A stretch of 64,000 nucleotides of DNA from contig NZ_QKMF01000001.1 of assembly GCF_003208435.1 (NCBI RefSeq), forward strand, positions 407,813 through 471,812, read 5' to 3'. This DNA is from Pelagimonas varians (GTDB lineage Bacteria; Pseudomonadota; Alphaproteobacteria; Rhodobacterales; Rhodobacteraceae). The translations under genes were made by a program, and so were the position numbers. The notes beneath the pieces are model-generated. The model was not told the DNA's origin, did no database searches, and worked only from the letters and a program-made list of their open reading frames with translations. Shown here piece after piece: positions 36,843-45,894 of this stretch; positions within the stretch are counted from its first letter, which is position 1; every line of letters starts with the position of its first letter.

Positions 36843-37128
36843 ATTGAACCGAACCTGCCGGGCCTGTCGGTTGGCAAGCAATGTGCCTTGCTGTCGATCT
36901 CACGGTCCTCGTTTTACTTTGAGCCGAAGGGCGATCCCTGAAGTATGAATGCGTCTATCTGCATGCTTTGGAAACTGAGTCTGAGGCGAAGGCAGGCGTC
37001 GGGAAGTGGATCGAGTTCTACAATCACAAGCGCCCGCATTCCTCACTTGGCGACAAGCCACCTGCCGTGGTCTGTTGGCAGAGAATTGAACCAATCAACC
37101 CCGATCCGCAGGTGCGAAGAGTAGCTTA
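36840..37128 (+). pseudogene. IS3-family transposase orfB remnant with internal deletion
   Basis: The N-terminal OrfB segment (from ATG 36840; LSISRSSFYFEPKGD) is followed directly near 36940 by the C-terminal end (YECVYLHALETESEAKAGV, then WIEFYNHKRPHSSLGDKPP) ending at TAA 37126-37128. Some 200 codons that hold the DDE catalytic residues are missing, so no active transposase can be made. Junction coordinates are approximate. Confidence 0.8.
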
Positions 37129-37143
37129 ATTTACGCCAGAACC

Positions 37144-37168
37144 TGTCCAATAAATGGGGAGTAGGTCA
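37144..37168. repeat. IS3-family right inverted repeat
   Basis: Right terminal repeat, beginning TGTCCAATAAATGGGG. The reverse complement aligns with 36460-36484. Confidence 0.7.
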
Positions 37169-38008
37169 CTAGGGCCAGTCATACAGACTCCGCCGGACAT
37201 TGGGCTGCAGCAACAACACCGATAGCCCCGTCAGGTTTGGTAAATTTGCATCTTGTGCAAATTTGGATCGGGCGGCGCGCAAGGTGTTGTTCAGGCGGCT
37301 GTCAAATAGGTTAGTCGCCAATCTTGGCTCTTTCGGCGGCATGCGCAGCATACGCCCTCCGGCAATCGTAGAGGGGCTGGAGGAAGCCAACAGCAAGCCG
37401 TTTGATTGGCCAACATCTGCACTGAAGAACAAGTGCTCAAGTGCAAACCGCGACCTGTGGATACATCAATGTCTACTGCAACCAACAGCACCGACATTCA
37501 GAGGTTGAATATCAAACAAAACTTCGGAACTTCAACAATATTGCTTGGTAAAGATCCGCCTGCGGTCATCAATCGAACTGTCCGGTTTTCGGGGCAGAGT
37601 TCAGCCTTGGCTCTGACCAAGTGACGAGACCCGCCCGCAGTTGGCATCCAGCTTATTACACTTTGATAATCCTAAAGGTTTGGGATTTTCTAGTTGGCTC
37701 TTTCGCATCCGTTTACGCCCTTGAAAGGGCGAGAAAGCCTGCATCAAACGGGGGAACTTTCGAGGGGAAGGTCACTGGAACGGGCCTGTCAAATAAGTCT
37801 TTATCTTTACAAGACTTTATCCAGAGCCTCCGAAGGATAGCGGCTCGAACCCAAAACTACAGTTGACGCAACGGCAATTTGCTCGCAATATACAACCTTA
37901 ACTAATGCACGGTCAGACCACCACAACCAAGCGAGATGTCTGAATTCAATTAAATAGTGCTTCTCAAATTTTAAAATATTCCCGGAAAATTATTCCACTG
38001 GAGTCGAA
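37169..38008. other. Non-coding or decayed region before the oxidase cluster
   Basis: About 840 bases, AT-richer than the core, with only short frames in all phases. A minus-strand frame 37169-37432 and overlapping plus-strand frames do not look like any family I know and lack ribosome-binding sites. A tight palindrome CGCCCTT-GA-AAGGGCG lies near 37718. The last 150 bases probably hold the promoter and leader of the downstream cluster. Confidence 0.5.
37863..37892 (+). promoter_or_regulatory. Possible promoter of the M61/oxidase/DyP cluster
   Basis: TTGACG at 37863-37868 and AATATA at 37887-37892 are spaced by 18 bases, 117 bases before the first start codon. The -10 match is only fair. Confidence 0.35.
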
Positions 38009-39817
38009 ATGAGTTCCGCACCTAGTTTTGCCAAATATTCCGTTTCCATCGATCCCAGAACTTTGGAAATGTCAGTTAGCCTGATGCTCAGCGGTGAATC
38101 CGTCAAAGACGGAATGATTGTCACGACTCCCAATTGGGTGGCTGGGGACTACGATTTTGAACCTTATGGGCGTGATATATTTTGTGTTTCTGCAACAAAC
38201 CCCGAAACCGGTGCCGCAGTTGAGGTACAGCGTCAAGGTTTGAGCGCATATCGCCTAAATGGTGTTCACGATTCAGTTCGTATCACCTATACAGCGTCCG
38301 CCTATGAAACAGAGTATGGCGATGCGCTGGGACTTGTTGACAGCAACTATGCCGTATTGATGGGAACACGGTACTTGTTTTGCCCTGATAATTTGGGGCA
38401 ATGCACAGTGGAATATGAGAACCTTCCGGACGGCTGGTCGCTTCATCACCCATCGGGCGCGAACCGTGTCGGAAAGAGCAATACTTGGGTATATCCCAAC
38501 TTTGAAATTTTGCTGGACACACCTGTTATTCTGGGAAAATTGGAAGTCTTTGAACGCAATATCCGGGATGTTTCTTTCTATTTCGCATTCGTCGACAGCG
38601 CAGTAGGGTTTCATGAGCGCGTCGATGAGTTCCTTGACAAACTGGTATCGGCAATTGAGGCCATCCATGATGTGTTCGGGATGTTTCCGTTTGAAGATTA
38701 CACGTTTGTACTCTCATTCAATCCCGATGCCGATTGGGGTTTGGAACACCTGACAAGCAACTTGAGCGGACTGGGCCCAGACGTTTTCGTGGATGAAGAG
38801 GCGTTTTCAAGAGGTGTTCGGGTTTGTGCTCATGAACTGTTCCATGCTTGGAACGTACGACGGTTACGCCCTGCCCCGCTCGGTCAATTATCCCATGGTT
38901 TGACGTGTGGATGCTTTACCGAAGGTCTATGGATGGCCGAAGGTTTTACCCGATATTATGAGTTTTTAATCAGCACGCGTGTCAGAGCATATTCCGCTGA
39001 CCAGTTCTTCAGTTCTATCATTGGGTACGATCAACACCTCAGTCAACAACCTGCCTATGAACGTGTCTCCTCGACGGACTCGTCCCTTTCGACGTTCCTC
39101 AACCATTCTAAGTATCCGGGACGCGTGAATAATAGCATCGATTACTATGACAAAGGGATGTTGATTGCCTTTGCCATAGATGCGCACCTCCGCAGCTCGA
39201 ATTCGGGCCTGTCGCTTGATAGCGCTTTTCGGGACTTCTATCTTGAGTTCTTTGGAGACGGCACAAAAGTTCCGTCTGATTATGTCGGCTATACTACACC
39301 CCAAGTTATAGACTTTTTTACAACTTTGGACCCGGATTTGGGACGGAAGATCGAGACATGGCTAAATAAGCCGGCTGGTTTGGAAACAACAAAATATCTG
39401 AGCCTTCTCGGTCTAAATGTTGTTTACGAAAACACGCATGCGATCGGTCTCTTTTTTGCGGGCGACGGTGCTCCGACGATCTATGGCGTCGCGGACAACA
39501 TGCCTGCAGCTGTGGGACTGGCACCCGGTGATATCATAACTGCCGTAAACGGTTTTGCGTATTCTTTGGTAGCGTTGAAATGGGTCGCTGCAGCCCAAAG
39601 CCCGGTCACTTTGACCGTAATGCGCGGGCATCGAATTATCGATTTCACTATGACCCCTGCCCCACAGAAACGGATCAAAGGTCTGCAGTGGAGTGGCACG
39701 CCTGCACAGGCGGCATTGATCCGAGATTGGCTTGGTGTGGCGTTTGATCCCGCCGCTGGACAAGTCTTGCCCGTTGATTTTTACGAAAACTTCCACGGCA
39801 TTGAAGAAATGATTTAG
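38009..39817 (+). CDS. M61-family metallopeptidase with C-terminal PDZ domain
   Basis: This 602-residue glycyl-aminopeptidase-type (M61) zinc peptidase has an N-terminal beta-rich domain (about 5-190). The catalytic region has the M61 WGLEHLTSN motif (243-251), zinc-binding HELFH at 275-279 and the downstream Glu311 in WMAEGFT. A PDZ-like domain follows (about 480-570; APGDIITAVNGF). No signal peptide is visible, so it looks cytoplasmic, whereas many M61 proteins are exported. GGAG precedes the ATG. It is the first gene of the eight-gene cluster and could supply free amino acids to the oxidases that follow; this role is inferred from position. Confidence 0.87.
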   Translation: MSSAPSFAKYSVSIDPRTLEMSVSLMLSGESVKDGMIVTTPNWVAGDYDFEPYGRDIFCVSATNPETGAAVEVQRQGLSAYRLNGVHDSVRITYTASAYETEYGDALGLVDSNYAVLMGTRYLFCPDNLGQCTVEYENLPDGWSLHHPSGANRVGKSNTWVYPNFEILLDTPVILGKLEVFERNIRDVSFYFAFVDSAVGFHERVDEFLDKLVSAIEAIHDVFGMFPFEDYTFVLSFNPDADWGLEHLTSNLSGLGPDVFVDEEAFSRGVRVCAHELFHAWNVRRLRPAPLGQLSHGLTCGCFTEGLWMAEGFTRYYEFLISTRVRAYSADQFFSSIIGYDQHLSQQPAYERVSSTDSSLSTFLNHSKYPGRVNNSIDYYDKGMLIAFAIDAHLRSSNSGLSLDSAFRDFYLEFFGDGTKVPSDYVGYTTPQVIDFFTTLDPDLGRKIETWLNKPAGLETTKYLSLLGLNVVYENTHAIGLFFAGDGAPTIYGVADNMPAAVGLAPGDIITAVNGFAYSLVALKWVAAAQSPVTLTVMRGHRIIDFTMTPAPQKRIKGLQWSGTPAQAALIRDWLGVAFDPAAGQVLPVDFYENFHGIEEMI

Positions 39818-39863
39818 GGCGGCTTCCTTTGATTGACGTTTGCGACATTCGGAAAGGGATACT

Positions 39864-41066
39864 GTGACAAAGAACTCTTTTGATATCATCATCATTGGCG
39901 GGGGCGCTATTGGGCTTTCAGCAGCTTATCACGCGGGAAAACGCGGGTTGCGAACTCTAGTTCTGGAAAAAAATGGTGTCTTGAATGATGCAGGCAGTTC
40001 TGCGGGTGCGTCTCGTCAGTTTCGACTACAATATGCGCAACAATATATGGCGGAGCTTTCTCTTGCGTCTCAGGAGTATTGGGCCGAGTTGCAAGCTTAC
40101 TCACAAAAACCGTTGATTCAGCAAAATGGCAGTTTGTGGTTTGGTGATCCGGACCTCAATTCGCAAGAAGGCGGAATTTCTGCCGCAGAAACTGTGATGG
40201 ATGAGTTGAGTATTCCATATACGAAACTGGATTCCGCCAGAATTGAAGCCGATTTTCCGTTCACCGGTCTCCCCAAAGATTATGAGGGTTTTTTCCAAGC
40301 AAGCGGTGGTATTATAAATTTGAAGGCGACCGAAGAAGCCGCTTTTGATGCCGCATTGGCCACTGGAAACGTCGAAATTCATGAATTTGAACCTTCGCTT
40401 GACATCCAAGAGTCCGCAAATGGGGTGATGGTCAGGACAGAGGTCGGAGAGTATAGCGCGGCAAAGCTTGCAATTTGTGCTGGTGCATATGTCAACGATG
40501 CGCTCAAACCGTTAGAGCTGTCATTGGAAATCGACATATGGCAAATGTCGTCGGCCTATTTTGCCAAATCATATCCAAATGTGAAACTTCCGACATGGTT
40601 CGTGTTTCAAAACCCGGGCGATTCAGCGCTTTTCTATGGCTTTCCAGAAGTTGATTGGGCCCATCCAGGATATATTCGCGTCGCCACTGACTTTCCAGAT
40701 GCGATTTTATCGGACCCTAGCCAGCGCAGTTATATCCCGTCAAGAAAGAGCCTTGCATTGGATTCAAAATGGGTGGCCGAGCACATGGTTGGGCTGGATC
40801 CGGCACCGCGTTTTACAGCCACCTGTTTGATCGCATTGGCCAAACAAAAAGATCGCGAATTGCTGTTGGATTATACACCGGCATGGGGTGGTAAACATTC
40901 CAATATAGTGACCTATTCCGCTGGTTGGGCAGGAAAATACATTCCAATTCTGGGTAATATGATTGTCAGAATGTTGGAAAATCCGGCTGAAACCCTTGAG
41001 TACGGAAACTTCTCTATCCCTTTGAAGCACTTTGCAATTGAATGGAGCACCACCCCCAAGACCTAG
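39864..41066 (+). CDS. FAD-dependent amine oxidoreductase, DAO/sarcosine-oxidase-like
   Basis: This 400-residue flavoprotein has the Rossmann GGGAIG at residues 12-17, then VLEKNG and a DAO-type substrate domain, ending in SAGWAGKYIPILG near 365, the C-terminal FAD motif. It resembles monomeric sarcosine oxidase/N-methyltryptophan oxidase (SolA) in size. A Cys in FTATCLIALAKQ lies roughly where MSOX attaches FAD covalently, but the match is not secure. The GTG at 39864 is chosen because GGAAAGGG lies six bases upstream. The product would be H2O2 if it is an oxidase. Its codon use and GC look lower than those of the pst region. Confidence 0.8.
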   Translation: MTKNSFDIIIIGGGAIGLSAAYHAGKRGLRTLVLEKNGVLNDAGSSAGASRQFRLQYAQQYMAELSLASQEYWAELQAYSQKPLIQQNGSLWFGDPDLNSQEGGISAAETVMDELSIPYTKLDSARIEADFPFTGLPKDYEGFFQASGGIINLKATEEAAFDAALATGNVEIHEFEPSLDIQESANGVMVRTEVGEYSAAKLAICAGAYVNDALKPLELSLEIDIWQMSSAYFAKSYPNVKLPTWFVFQNPGDSALFYGFPEVDWAHPGYIRVATDFPDAILSDPSQRSYIPSRKSLALDSKWVAEHMVGLDPAPRFTATCLIALAKQKDRELLLDYTPAWGGKHSNIVTYSAGWAGKYIPILGNMIVRMLENPAETLEYGNFSIPLKHFAIEWSTTPKT

Positions 41067-41118
41067 GTGCGTGGAATTCAAAATTGCGGAGCAAACCATA
41101 TTTACGCGGAGAGCGACC

Positions 41119-42903
41119 ATGGCACAGAACTACTCAATTTTCGGCGCTGGACCCGGAGGGCTTTATACGGCTTGGCGACTTTTGACCGGGGGGAAGCTGG
41201 GGGCTGGTGACACGGTCAATTTGTATGAATGGGGAACTTATGATTTCGAAGGAACCGGTGAGAGCCGTCAACCTGCTGGCCGTATCTGCTCACATCATTT
41301 TCAAGACGATCTGAGCGCGTCTTATATCGAAATCGGAGGAATGCGGTTCATTGAATGGGATGGCGACCAATACGAATCTGATGGTGAAACCCCCGCAAAG
41401 GGCCATCGTTTGGTGACAACAGCAATTCAAAAGGTAGGGTTGAGCGGCGACGTCGTCGACTTTTTGACAACGGACAACCCGCTATACTATCTGCGCGGTC
41501 AGCATTTCTACGAAAGTGATCTTGGGTCGGGGCCGGGCAAAGTCCTTGCTCCCTATAATACGCCGGGAAACAATGCGGCCCCGTCTACGACACTCACGTC
41601 CAATATCTCTGATCTCATAACGGGCAGCAATCCGCTTGTTACGCGCACGGAACAATGCGCTTTTTATGGCAGCGGAACACTGCCCGACAGTTTCAATTCA
41701 TTTGTCTATCGGGGTGGCGAAATAGCAAGCAATGTTGGCTATTGGAACGTCTTTTACGATCAGGCCGGAAACGAAGGATTCAACTACGCCGCAGACGCCG
41801 GGGGCTATAATTCCAATGTAATCAACTGGAACGCTGCCAATGCCGCGATCTACAACGGCGAGTTCGCCCCAGGTGGCGCGTTCAAAACGATTTCGGGCGG
41901 ATACTCGCGATTGTTTTCAGAACTGTTCAACAAGGCCGTCGAAGCGGCTGCGTCTAACGGGGTTGCGTTCACCCTGCGCCAAGGCACAAGATTGCATTCC
42001 ATTTGGTCAGAAGGAGGGGTCGCTCACTTTCGTCTGGCCAGCGCGGCGGATCCAAACAAAGCCGGCTCCGATACCCTCACAACAGACGTCGCTTTTCTTG
42101 CAATGCCACCGGAATCTGTAGAACTGGTCGCACAGGCCACTCGGTACGAAACTGTCTCGGGGCGCACAGACTTCTTGAACAACACTAAAGTCTCCAACTA
42201 CCTAGAAGCCGTGATGGAGCAACCCTCTTATAAGGTTGCGATGTTCTTTGACACGCCGTGGTGGGAAGAAACCACCTATCCACCAAAACTCGAATCCAAT
42301 GGTGACACCCAAAGCGTCTTTGGCCCGACGATTACCGATCTCCCGCTGCGTCAGGTCTATTATTTCGGCAATAACGCACAAGACAGCCATACCGGTGCCC
42401 CTGTTTATGGGGTGCTTGCGTCCTATGATGATGAACGCTTTGTCGGCTTCTGGCGAGGTTTGGAATTACCAATAGACGAGCGCCGTGTCACCGCAGTTTC
42501 GCGTGATTTACAACCTTTGGAAGGTGGCCGCAAAGCGACCCTCGAGATGGAGCGCATGTTACTGCTTCAGCTTGCGAAACTTCACTATGGTGACGCAAAC
42601 GCTGCCCATTCAATACCAGCCCCAAGGGCGACAGCCTTCATGGATTGGGGGTTGAATCCATTTGGCGCTGGCTACCATGCTTGGGCCCCGCACTACGATA
42701 TTTGTGACGTGATGCAGACATTGCGCGCTCCGGCAAATCTGGCAGGTGACGACAAATCCCAAGTCTACCTCATCGGCTCGGCTTTTTCCAACGATCAGGC
42801 CTGGGTCGAGGGCGCATTTTGCACTGCAGAATCCGTTCTCGTCGATTTCTTGGGACTGGACCCGATCATCGACACCTCAGTCTACAAACTCATCTGCGGA
42901 TAG
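41119..42903 (+). CDS. L-amino-acid-oxidase-like flavoprotein (copy 1)
   Basis: This 594-residue FAD protein has GAGPGG at 9-14, GGMRF at 73-77 with Arg76, a PWW motif mid-protein (FDTPWWEE) followed by TDLPLRQVYYFG, and the C-terminal FAD-contact region GSAFSNDQAWVEGAF. The (G/A)GMR arginine corresponds to the residue that binds the substrate carboxylate in L-amino acid oxidases, so an amino acid is a better guess than a simple amine. The GGR motif after the first FAD segment is modified here (AGRI). It is paralogous to the protein encoded at 44107, with the same length and same Arg76. GGAGAG precedes the ATG. Confidence 0.78.
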   Translation: MAQNYSIFGAGPGGLYTAWRLLTGGKLGAGDTVNLYEWGTYDFEGTGESRQPAGRICSHHFQDDLSASYIEIGGMRFIEWDGDQYESDGETPAKGHRLVTTAIQKVGLSGDVVDFLTTDNPLYYLRGQHFYESDLGSGPGKVLAPYNTPGNNAAPSTTLTSNISDLITGSNPLVTRTEQCAFYGSGTLPDSFNSFVYRGGEIASNVGYWNVFYDQAGNEGFNYAADAGGYNSNVINWNAANAAIYNGEFAPGGAFKTISGGYSRLFSELFNKAVEAAASNGVAFTLRQGTRLHSIWSEGGVAHFRLASAADPNKAGSDTLTTDVAFLAMPPESVELVAQATRYETVSGRTDFLNNTKVSNYLEAVMEQPSYKVAMFFDTPWWEETTYPPKLESNGDTQSVFGPTITDLPLRQVYYFGNNAQDSHTGAPVYGVLASYDDERFVGFWRGLELPIDERRVTAVSRDLQPLEGGRKATLEMERMLLLQLAKLHYGDANAAHSIPAPRATAFMDWGLNPFGAGYHAWAPHYDICDVMQTLRAPANLAGDDKSQVYLIGSAFSNDQAWVEGAFCTAESVLVDFLGLDPIIDTSVYKLICG

Positions 42904-42927
42904 CATTTCAAAAAAGGCACTTCAAAA

Positions 42928-44007
42928 ATGGTAGATCTTCCACCGAAATATACACCAGAAGTTTTGAACAAACCCGCCGAATATGGCTGCCTGTCAAAGT
43001 TGGAAGGCACGTGGGTCAACCACAATCCAACCAATGATGGCACCCGTTGGGGGCTTCATACGACCTGCATGCCGTCCCCCGGCTCAAACTCGGAAACGAT
43101 CCCCGGAAAGTTCCATTTTCTGTGCGAGAATTACACTGAGGAACTGACGTTTTCATTGGTGCAAGGCGGTGTGCGCAATCGCGCTGGGACAAACGAACAG
43201 TTCAACGGTGCGGTTAAATATGACCAAAGCATTCAGGATTTGACCGGTCGCGGTCTGCATGAAGAAAACGGTATGTATCTGTGGCTGGACGATATTTACA
43301 ATCATCCGGCGGATGATGAATCGATCAAGACCGATATAGGGTTTCCGGAAATGGCTGCTGGAGACGGTTCAAACGGACCGACTTTCGTTCCGGGGTATTC
43401 GATCTCGCGCAGCGGCACAATTCCGCACGGCAGCACAGTCCAGATGTTCGGAAAGAACTCCGAAGTGACTGACGGCACACCGCCGCCCTTTCCACATGGC
43501 ACCGCTGCGTGGGATTTTGATCATCTGGCCATTTCCAAAAGCATGGGTGGCGCGGGAACAACGCCCAGCACACCGATCAATCTTGATGCCCCTGCCCCCG
43601 ATTGGGTGTTCGATACGTCATTGCCCACCCAAGATCCAAGTGGAAACAAGACCTACACACAACGCATTCTGGAACACGAACTATACCCGTATTCAGTGCG
43701 GCCTGACCTGCGATTGCGCGACGCCATCGCCGGGCAAAACATCAAAGATTACACACTGATCGAGTTGAGCACCACGGAAGAAAACGGCCCCCAAGGTGGT
43801 ATTTTGAACAATCCAATTGTCCAAAAATATGTGCCCGTTACTCAGATGAAACTTCGCTTGTGGATACAAACCATCGAAGAAGACGGCGAGGAGTTTATGC
43901 AGCTCCAATACGAGCAAATCCAGTTCTTCCAGTTTCACTACGGAACCGACGGCGGCACCACCCGCTGGCCGCATATTCAGATCAACACTCTTAAGAAAAA
44001 GGTCTGA
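42928..44007 (+). CDS. Putative haem-binding beta-barrel protein (FMP-type peroxidase-like family)
   Basis: This 359-residue protein has no signal peptide. Its pattern matches a family I remember as annotated heme-binding protein or peroxidase, FMP-type: an LxGTWV start near residue 25, HEENGMYLWLDD near 112, ISRSGTIPHGS near 153, and a closing barrel with MQLQYEQIQF and TRWPHIQIN. The layout suggests a fatty-acid-binding-protein/nitrobindin-like barrel. I cannot confirm the family or a haem ligand without a search. It sits between the two oxidase-like genes, so a role with H2O2 or with the oxidation product is plausible but unproven. Confidence 0.55.
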   Translation: MVDLPPKYTPEVLNKPAEYGCLSKLEGTWVNHNPTNDGTRWGLHTTCMPSPGSNSETIPGKFHFLCENYTEELTFSLVQGGVRNRAGTNEQFNGAVKYDQSIQDLTGRGLHEENGMYLWLDDIYNHPADDESIKTDIGFPEMAAGDGSNGPTFVPGYSISRSGTIPHGSTVQMFGKNSEVTDGTPPPFPHGTAAWDFDHLAISKSMGGAGTTPSTPINLDAPAPDWVFDTSLPTQDPSGNKTYTQRILEHELYPYSVRPDLRLRDAIAGQNIKDYTLIELSTTEENGPQGGILNNPIVQKYVPVTQMKLRLWIQTIEEDGEEFMQLQYEQIQFFQFHYGTDGGTTRWPHIQINTLKKKV

Positions 44008-44106
44008 CCTAGCCTTGGGTGCGGCCTGACGGCCTAACCCACAGCCCGCCCCGATGATTAAGTCATCAAAAGTCACTGGTGATCTCAAAATTAGTTAGGA
44101 TATTCG

Positions 44107-45891
44107 ATGCTCAAGACTGAATTCGATCAGGTAGAGACGAAATGGACCAGTGATGTCGCTATCATCGGTGCGGGTATTTCCGGCCTCTATTGCGCATGGC
44201 GATTGTTGGAAGCCGATCCAACCGTAACGGTCACGCTTGTTGAGCGATTGGATCGAACGGGCGGCCGGTTGGACAGTGATATAATAGAAGTCACGCCGGG
44301 AGAATTTGTCCGCGAAGAAGAAGGCGGAATGCGATTCAATTTCGGCATGACCGAATTGATGACGCTGAACGCTGCGCTTGGTCTTTGTGACGAGATCGTG
44401 CAATTTCCGATGGGAACGCCGGACAATCCGAACCGGTTCGCGCTGCGCGGGCATAGCTTTACGCTGCAAGATGCCGCCGACAGTGATCAAATGATCTGGA
44501 GCCAGATCTATAACCTCAAGTCCGAAGAAATCGGCCTCAGCCCCACAGACTTGGTCACTACCGCCTACCGCAATGTGCTCTATGCAAACGGTTTGGATTA
44601 CAAACCCGGCATCAGCCCCGATGATTGGACCAAATTCCGCGAGACCTGCACGTGGAAAGGGAAAACCATGAATGATTGGCAGATGTGGGGGTTGCTGCGG
44701 GATATGGGTTATTCGGAGGAGTGCATTCAGATGCTCTCGGAAACCATCGGGTTTACCGGGCCTTTCAAGTCGATGGCCAATGCAGGCGATGCGTTCCAGA
44801 TCCTTGCCGATTTCCCGAAAGATCCACAGTATTTCACCTTCGAACGCGGCTTTGCCACGCTTCCCAATGCCATTGCGAAGCGGTTGGAGCACGACCACAG
44901 CAACCGCGTTCGGATCGTTCTCAGCGCCAATGTTGACCAGATCACACGCGATGGGGATGGTGGGTTCGAATTGGAGATTACCAAGGCGGAACAGCGGGTA
45001 AATGCACGCCCTGTTATGTTGGGCAAATCCTCTGCCAAAACCTTGTGCGCCCGACAAGTTGTGATGGCCGTCGCCTCGCAAGGCGCACAGGATTTGTTCA
45101 ATCGCTCACCTGCGCTGCGTGACACGCCGGAGTCAGAGAAACTCTGGGATGCTCTTTATGCTTCTTTGGGTATGAAGCTGATGAAAATAAACCTCTATTT
45201 CACCCGTCCTTGGTGGCATGATACGATGACTGGGCGCGATGCGGTTGGTTTTGGCCCCAACTTTTCGAACTTGCCGATCAATGCCGTCTATCCGTTTTAC
45301 GCATTGCCCAAAGACAACGCAGAAAGCGTGTCCGAGCTGCCCGAAATCCGTGACGATGCGCCAGCCGCGCTGACGATCTATTGCGATTTTGACAACACCA
45401 ACTTTTGGCACGGTCTGCAAAACGTCGGCGACATGTTCACGTCTGACTTACAGACACGCGAAAACGATAAAACACCGCAAGTTCTATACCCCGCATCTGA
45501 ATTGGTTGTCGCTGAAGCCCGCAAGCAAATGGCGCAGCTGTTTGGGACAAACAACGTGCCTGAACCTGTCTTGACCAGCTACCGTCTTTGGGATGGTCAG
45601 GAAGACTTCGAATTCGCCTATCACCAGTGGCGCCTCAGTGTCAAAGACAGCGAAACCCGTGCCTATCTCTCAAATCCATTGGACGGGGTCTATGTGTGTA
45701 ACGAAGCGTTTTCGGACATGCACGGCTGGGTGAACGGGTCACTGCGATCCGCCAATCTTGCGCTGGCCAAGATCGGTCAGGTGATGTTTGGTCAAGGGAT
45801 TGAACCGCTTGCCAACAAAGCCTGTCCACAGCCGGCGACAAAAGCCAAAGACAGCTCTGCCGCGCGCGTCACCGGTTTGTGGGGAGGGTAA
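44107..45891 (+). CDS. L-amino-acid-oxidase-like flavoprotein (copy 2)
   Basis: This 594-residue protein of the flavin amine oxidase superfamily has GAGISG at 21-26, TGGRLDSD at 51-58 and EEGGMRF at 71-77 with carboxylate-binding-type Arg76. It also has FTRPWWHD followed by SNLPINAVYPF, and a C-terminal NEAFSDMHGWVNGSLRSAN FAD/aromatic-cage segment. It is closer to canonical L-amino acid oxidases than copy 1, with both FAD motifs intact. The predicted reaction is amino acid plus O2 to 2-keto acid, NH3 and H2O2. The next gene, three bases on, encodes a 2-keto-acid decarboxylase, which fits that product. AGGA lies eight bases before the ATG. Confidence 0.8.
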   Translation: MLKTEFDQVETKWTSDVAIIGAGISGLYCAWRLLEADPTVTVTLVERLDRTGGRLDSDIIEVTPGEFVREEEGGMRFNFGMTELMTLNAALGLCDEIVQFPMGTPDNPNRFALRGHSFTLQDAADSDQMIWSQIYNLKSEEIGLSPTDLVTTAYRNVLYANGLDYKPGISPDDWTKFRETCTWKGKTMNDWQMWGLLRDMGYSEECIQMLSETIGFTGPFKSMANAGDAFQILADFPKDPQYFTFERGFATLPNAIAKRLEHDHSNRVRIVLSANVDQITRDGDGGFELEITKAEQRVNARPVMLGKSSAKTLCARQVVMAVASQGAQDLFNRSPALRDTPESEKLWDALYASLGMKLMKINLYFTRPWWHDTMTGRDAVGFGPNFSNLPINAVYPFYALPKDNAESVSELPEIRDDAPAALTIYCDFDNTNFWHGLQNVGDMFTSDLQTRENDKTPQVLYPASELVVAEARKQMAQLFGTNNVPEPVLTSYRLWDGQEDFEFAYHQWRLSVKDSETRAYLSNPLDGVYVCNEAFSDMHGWVNGSLRSANLALAKIGQVMFGQGIEPLANKACPQPATKAKDSSAARVTGLWGG

Positions 45892-45894
45892 AAC

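Larger units (their letters stand above)
36460..37168 (+). mobile_element. Inactive IS3-family insertion sequence (internally deleted)
   Basis: The 709-bp element is bounded by imperfect 25-bp inverted repeats, 36460-36484 and 37144-37168, matching at 17 of 25 positions and sharing TTGGACA at the inner end. Between them lie a frameshifted orfA and the two ends of an orfB, whose DDE core is missing. Intact relatives are about 1.2-1.3 kb. It lies just right of tRNA-Asn. Confidence 0.8.

Noticed and set aside
37169..37866. Short frames on both strands between the IS remnant and the M61 peptidase gene
   Set aside because: None has a start signal, homology that I recognise, or extended codon bias; treated as decayed or non-coding sequence.
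44095..45081. 328-codon minus-strand frame opposite the second oxidase-like gene
   Set aside because: The sense strand has intact FAD motifs; the antisense frame has none and lacks a start signal.
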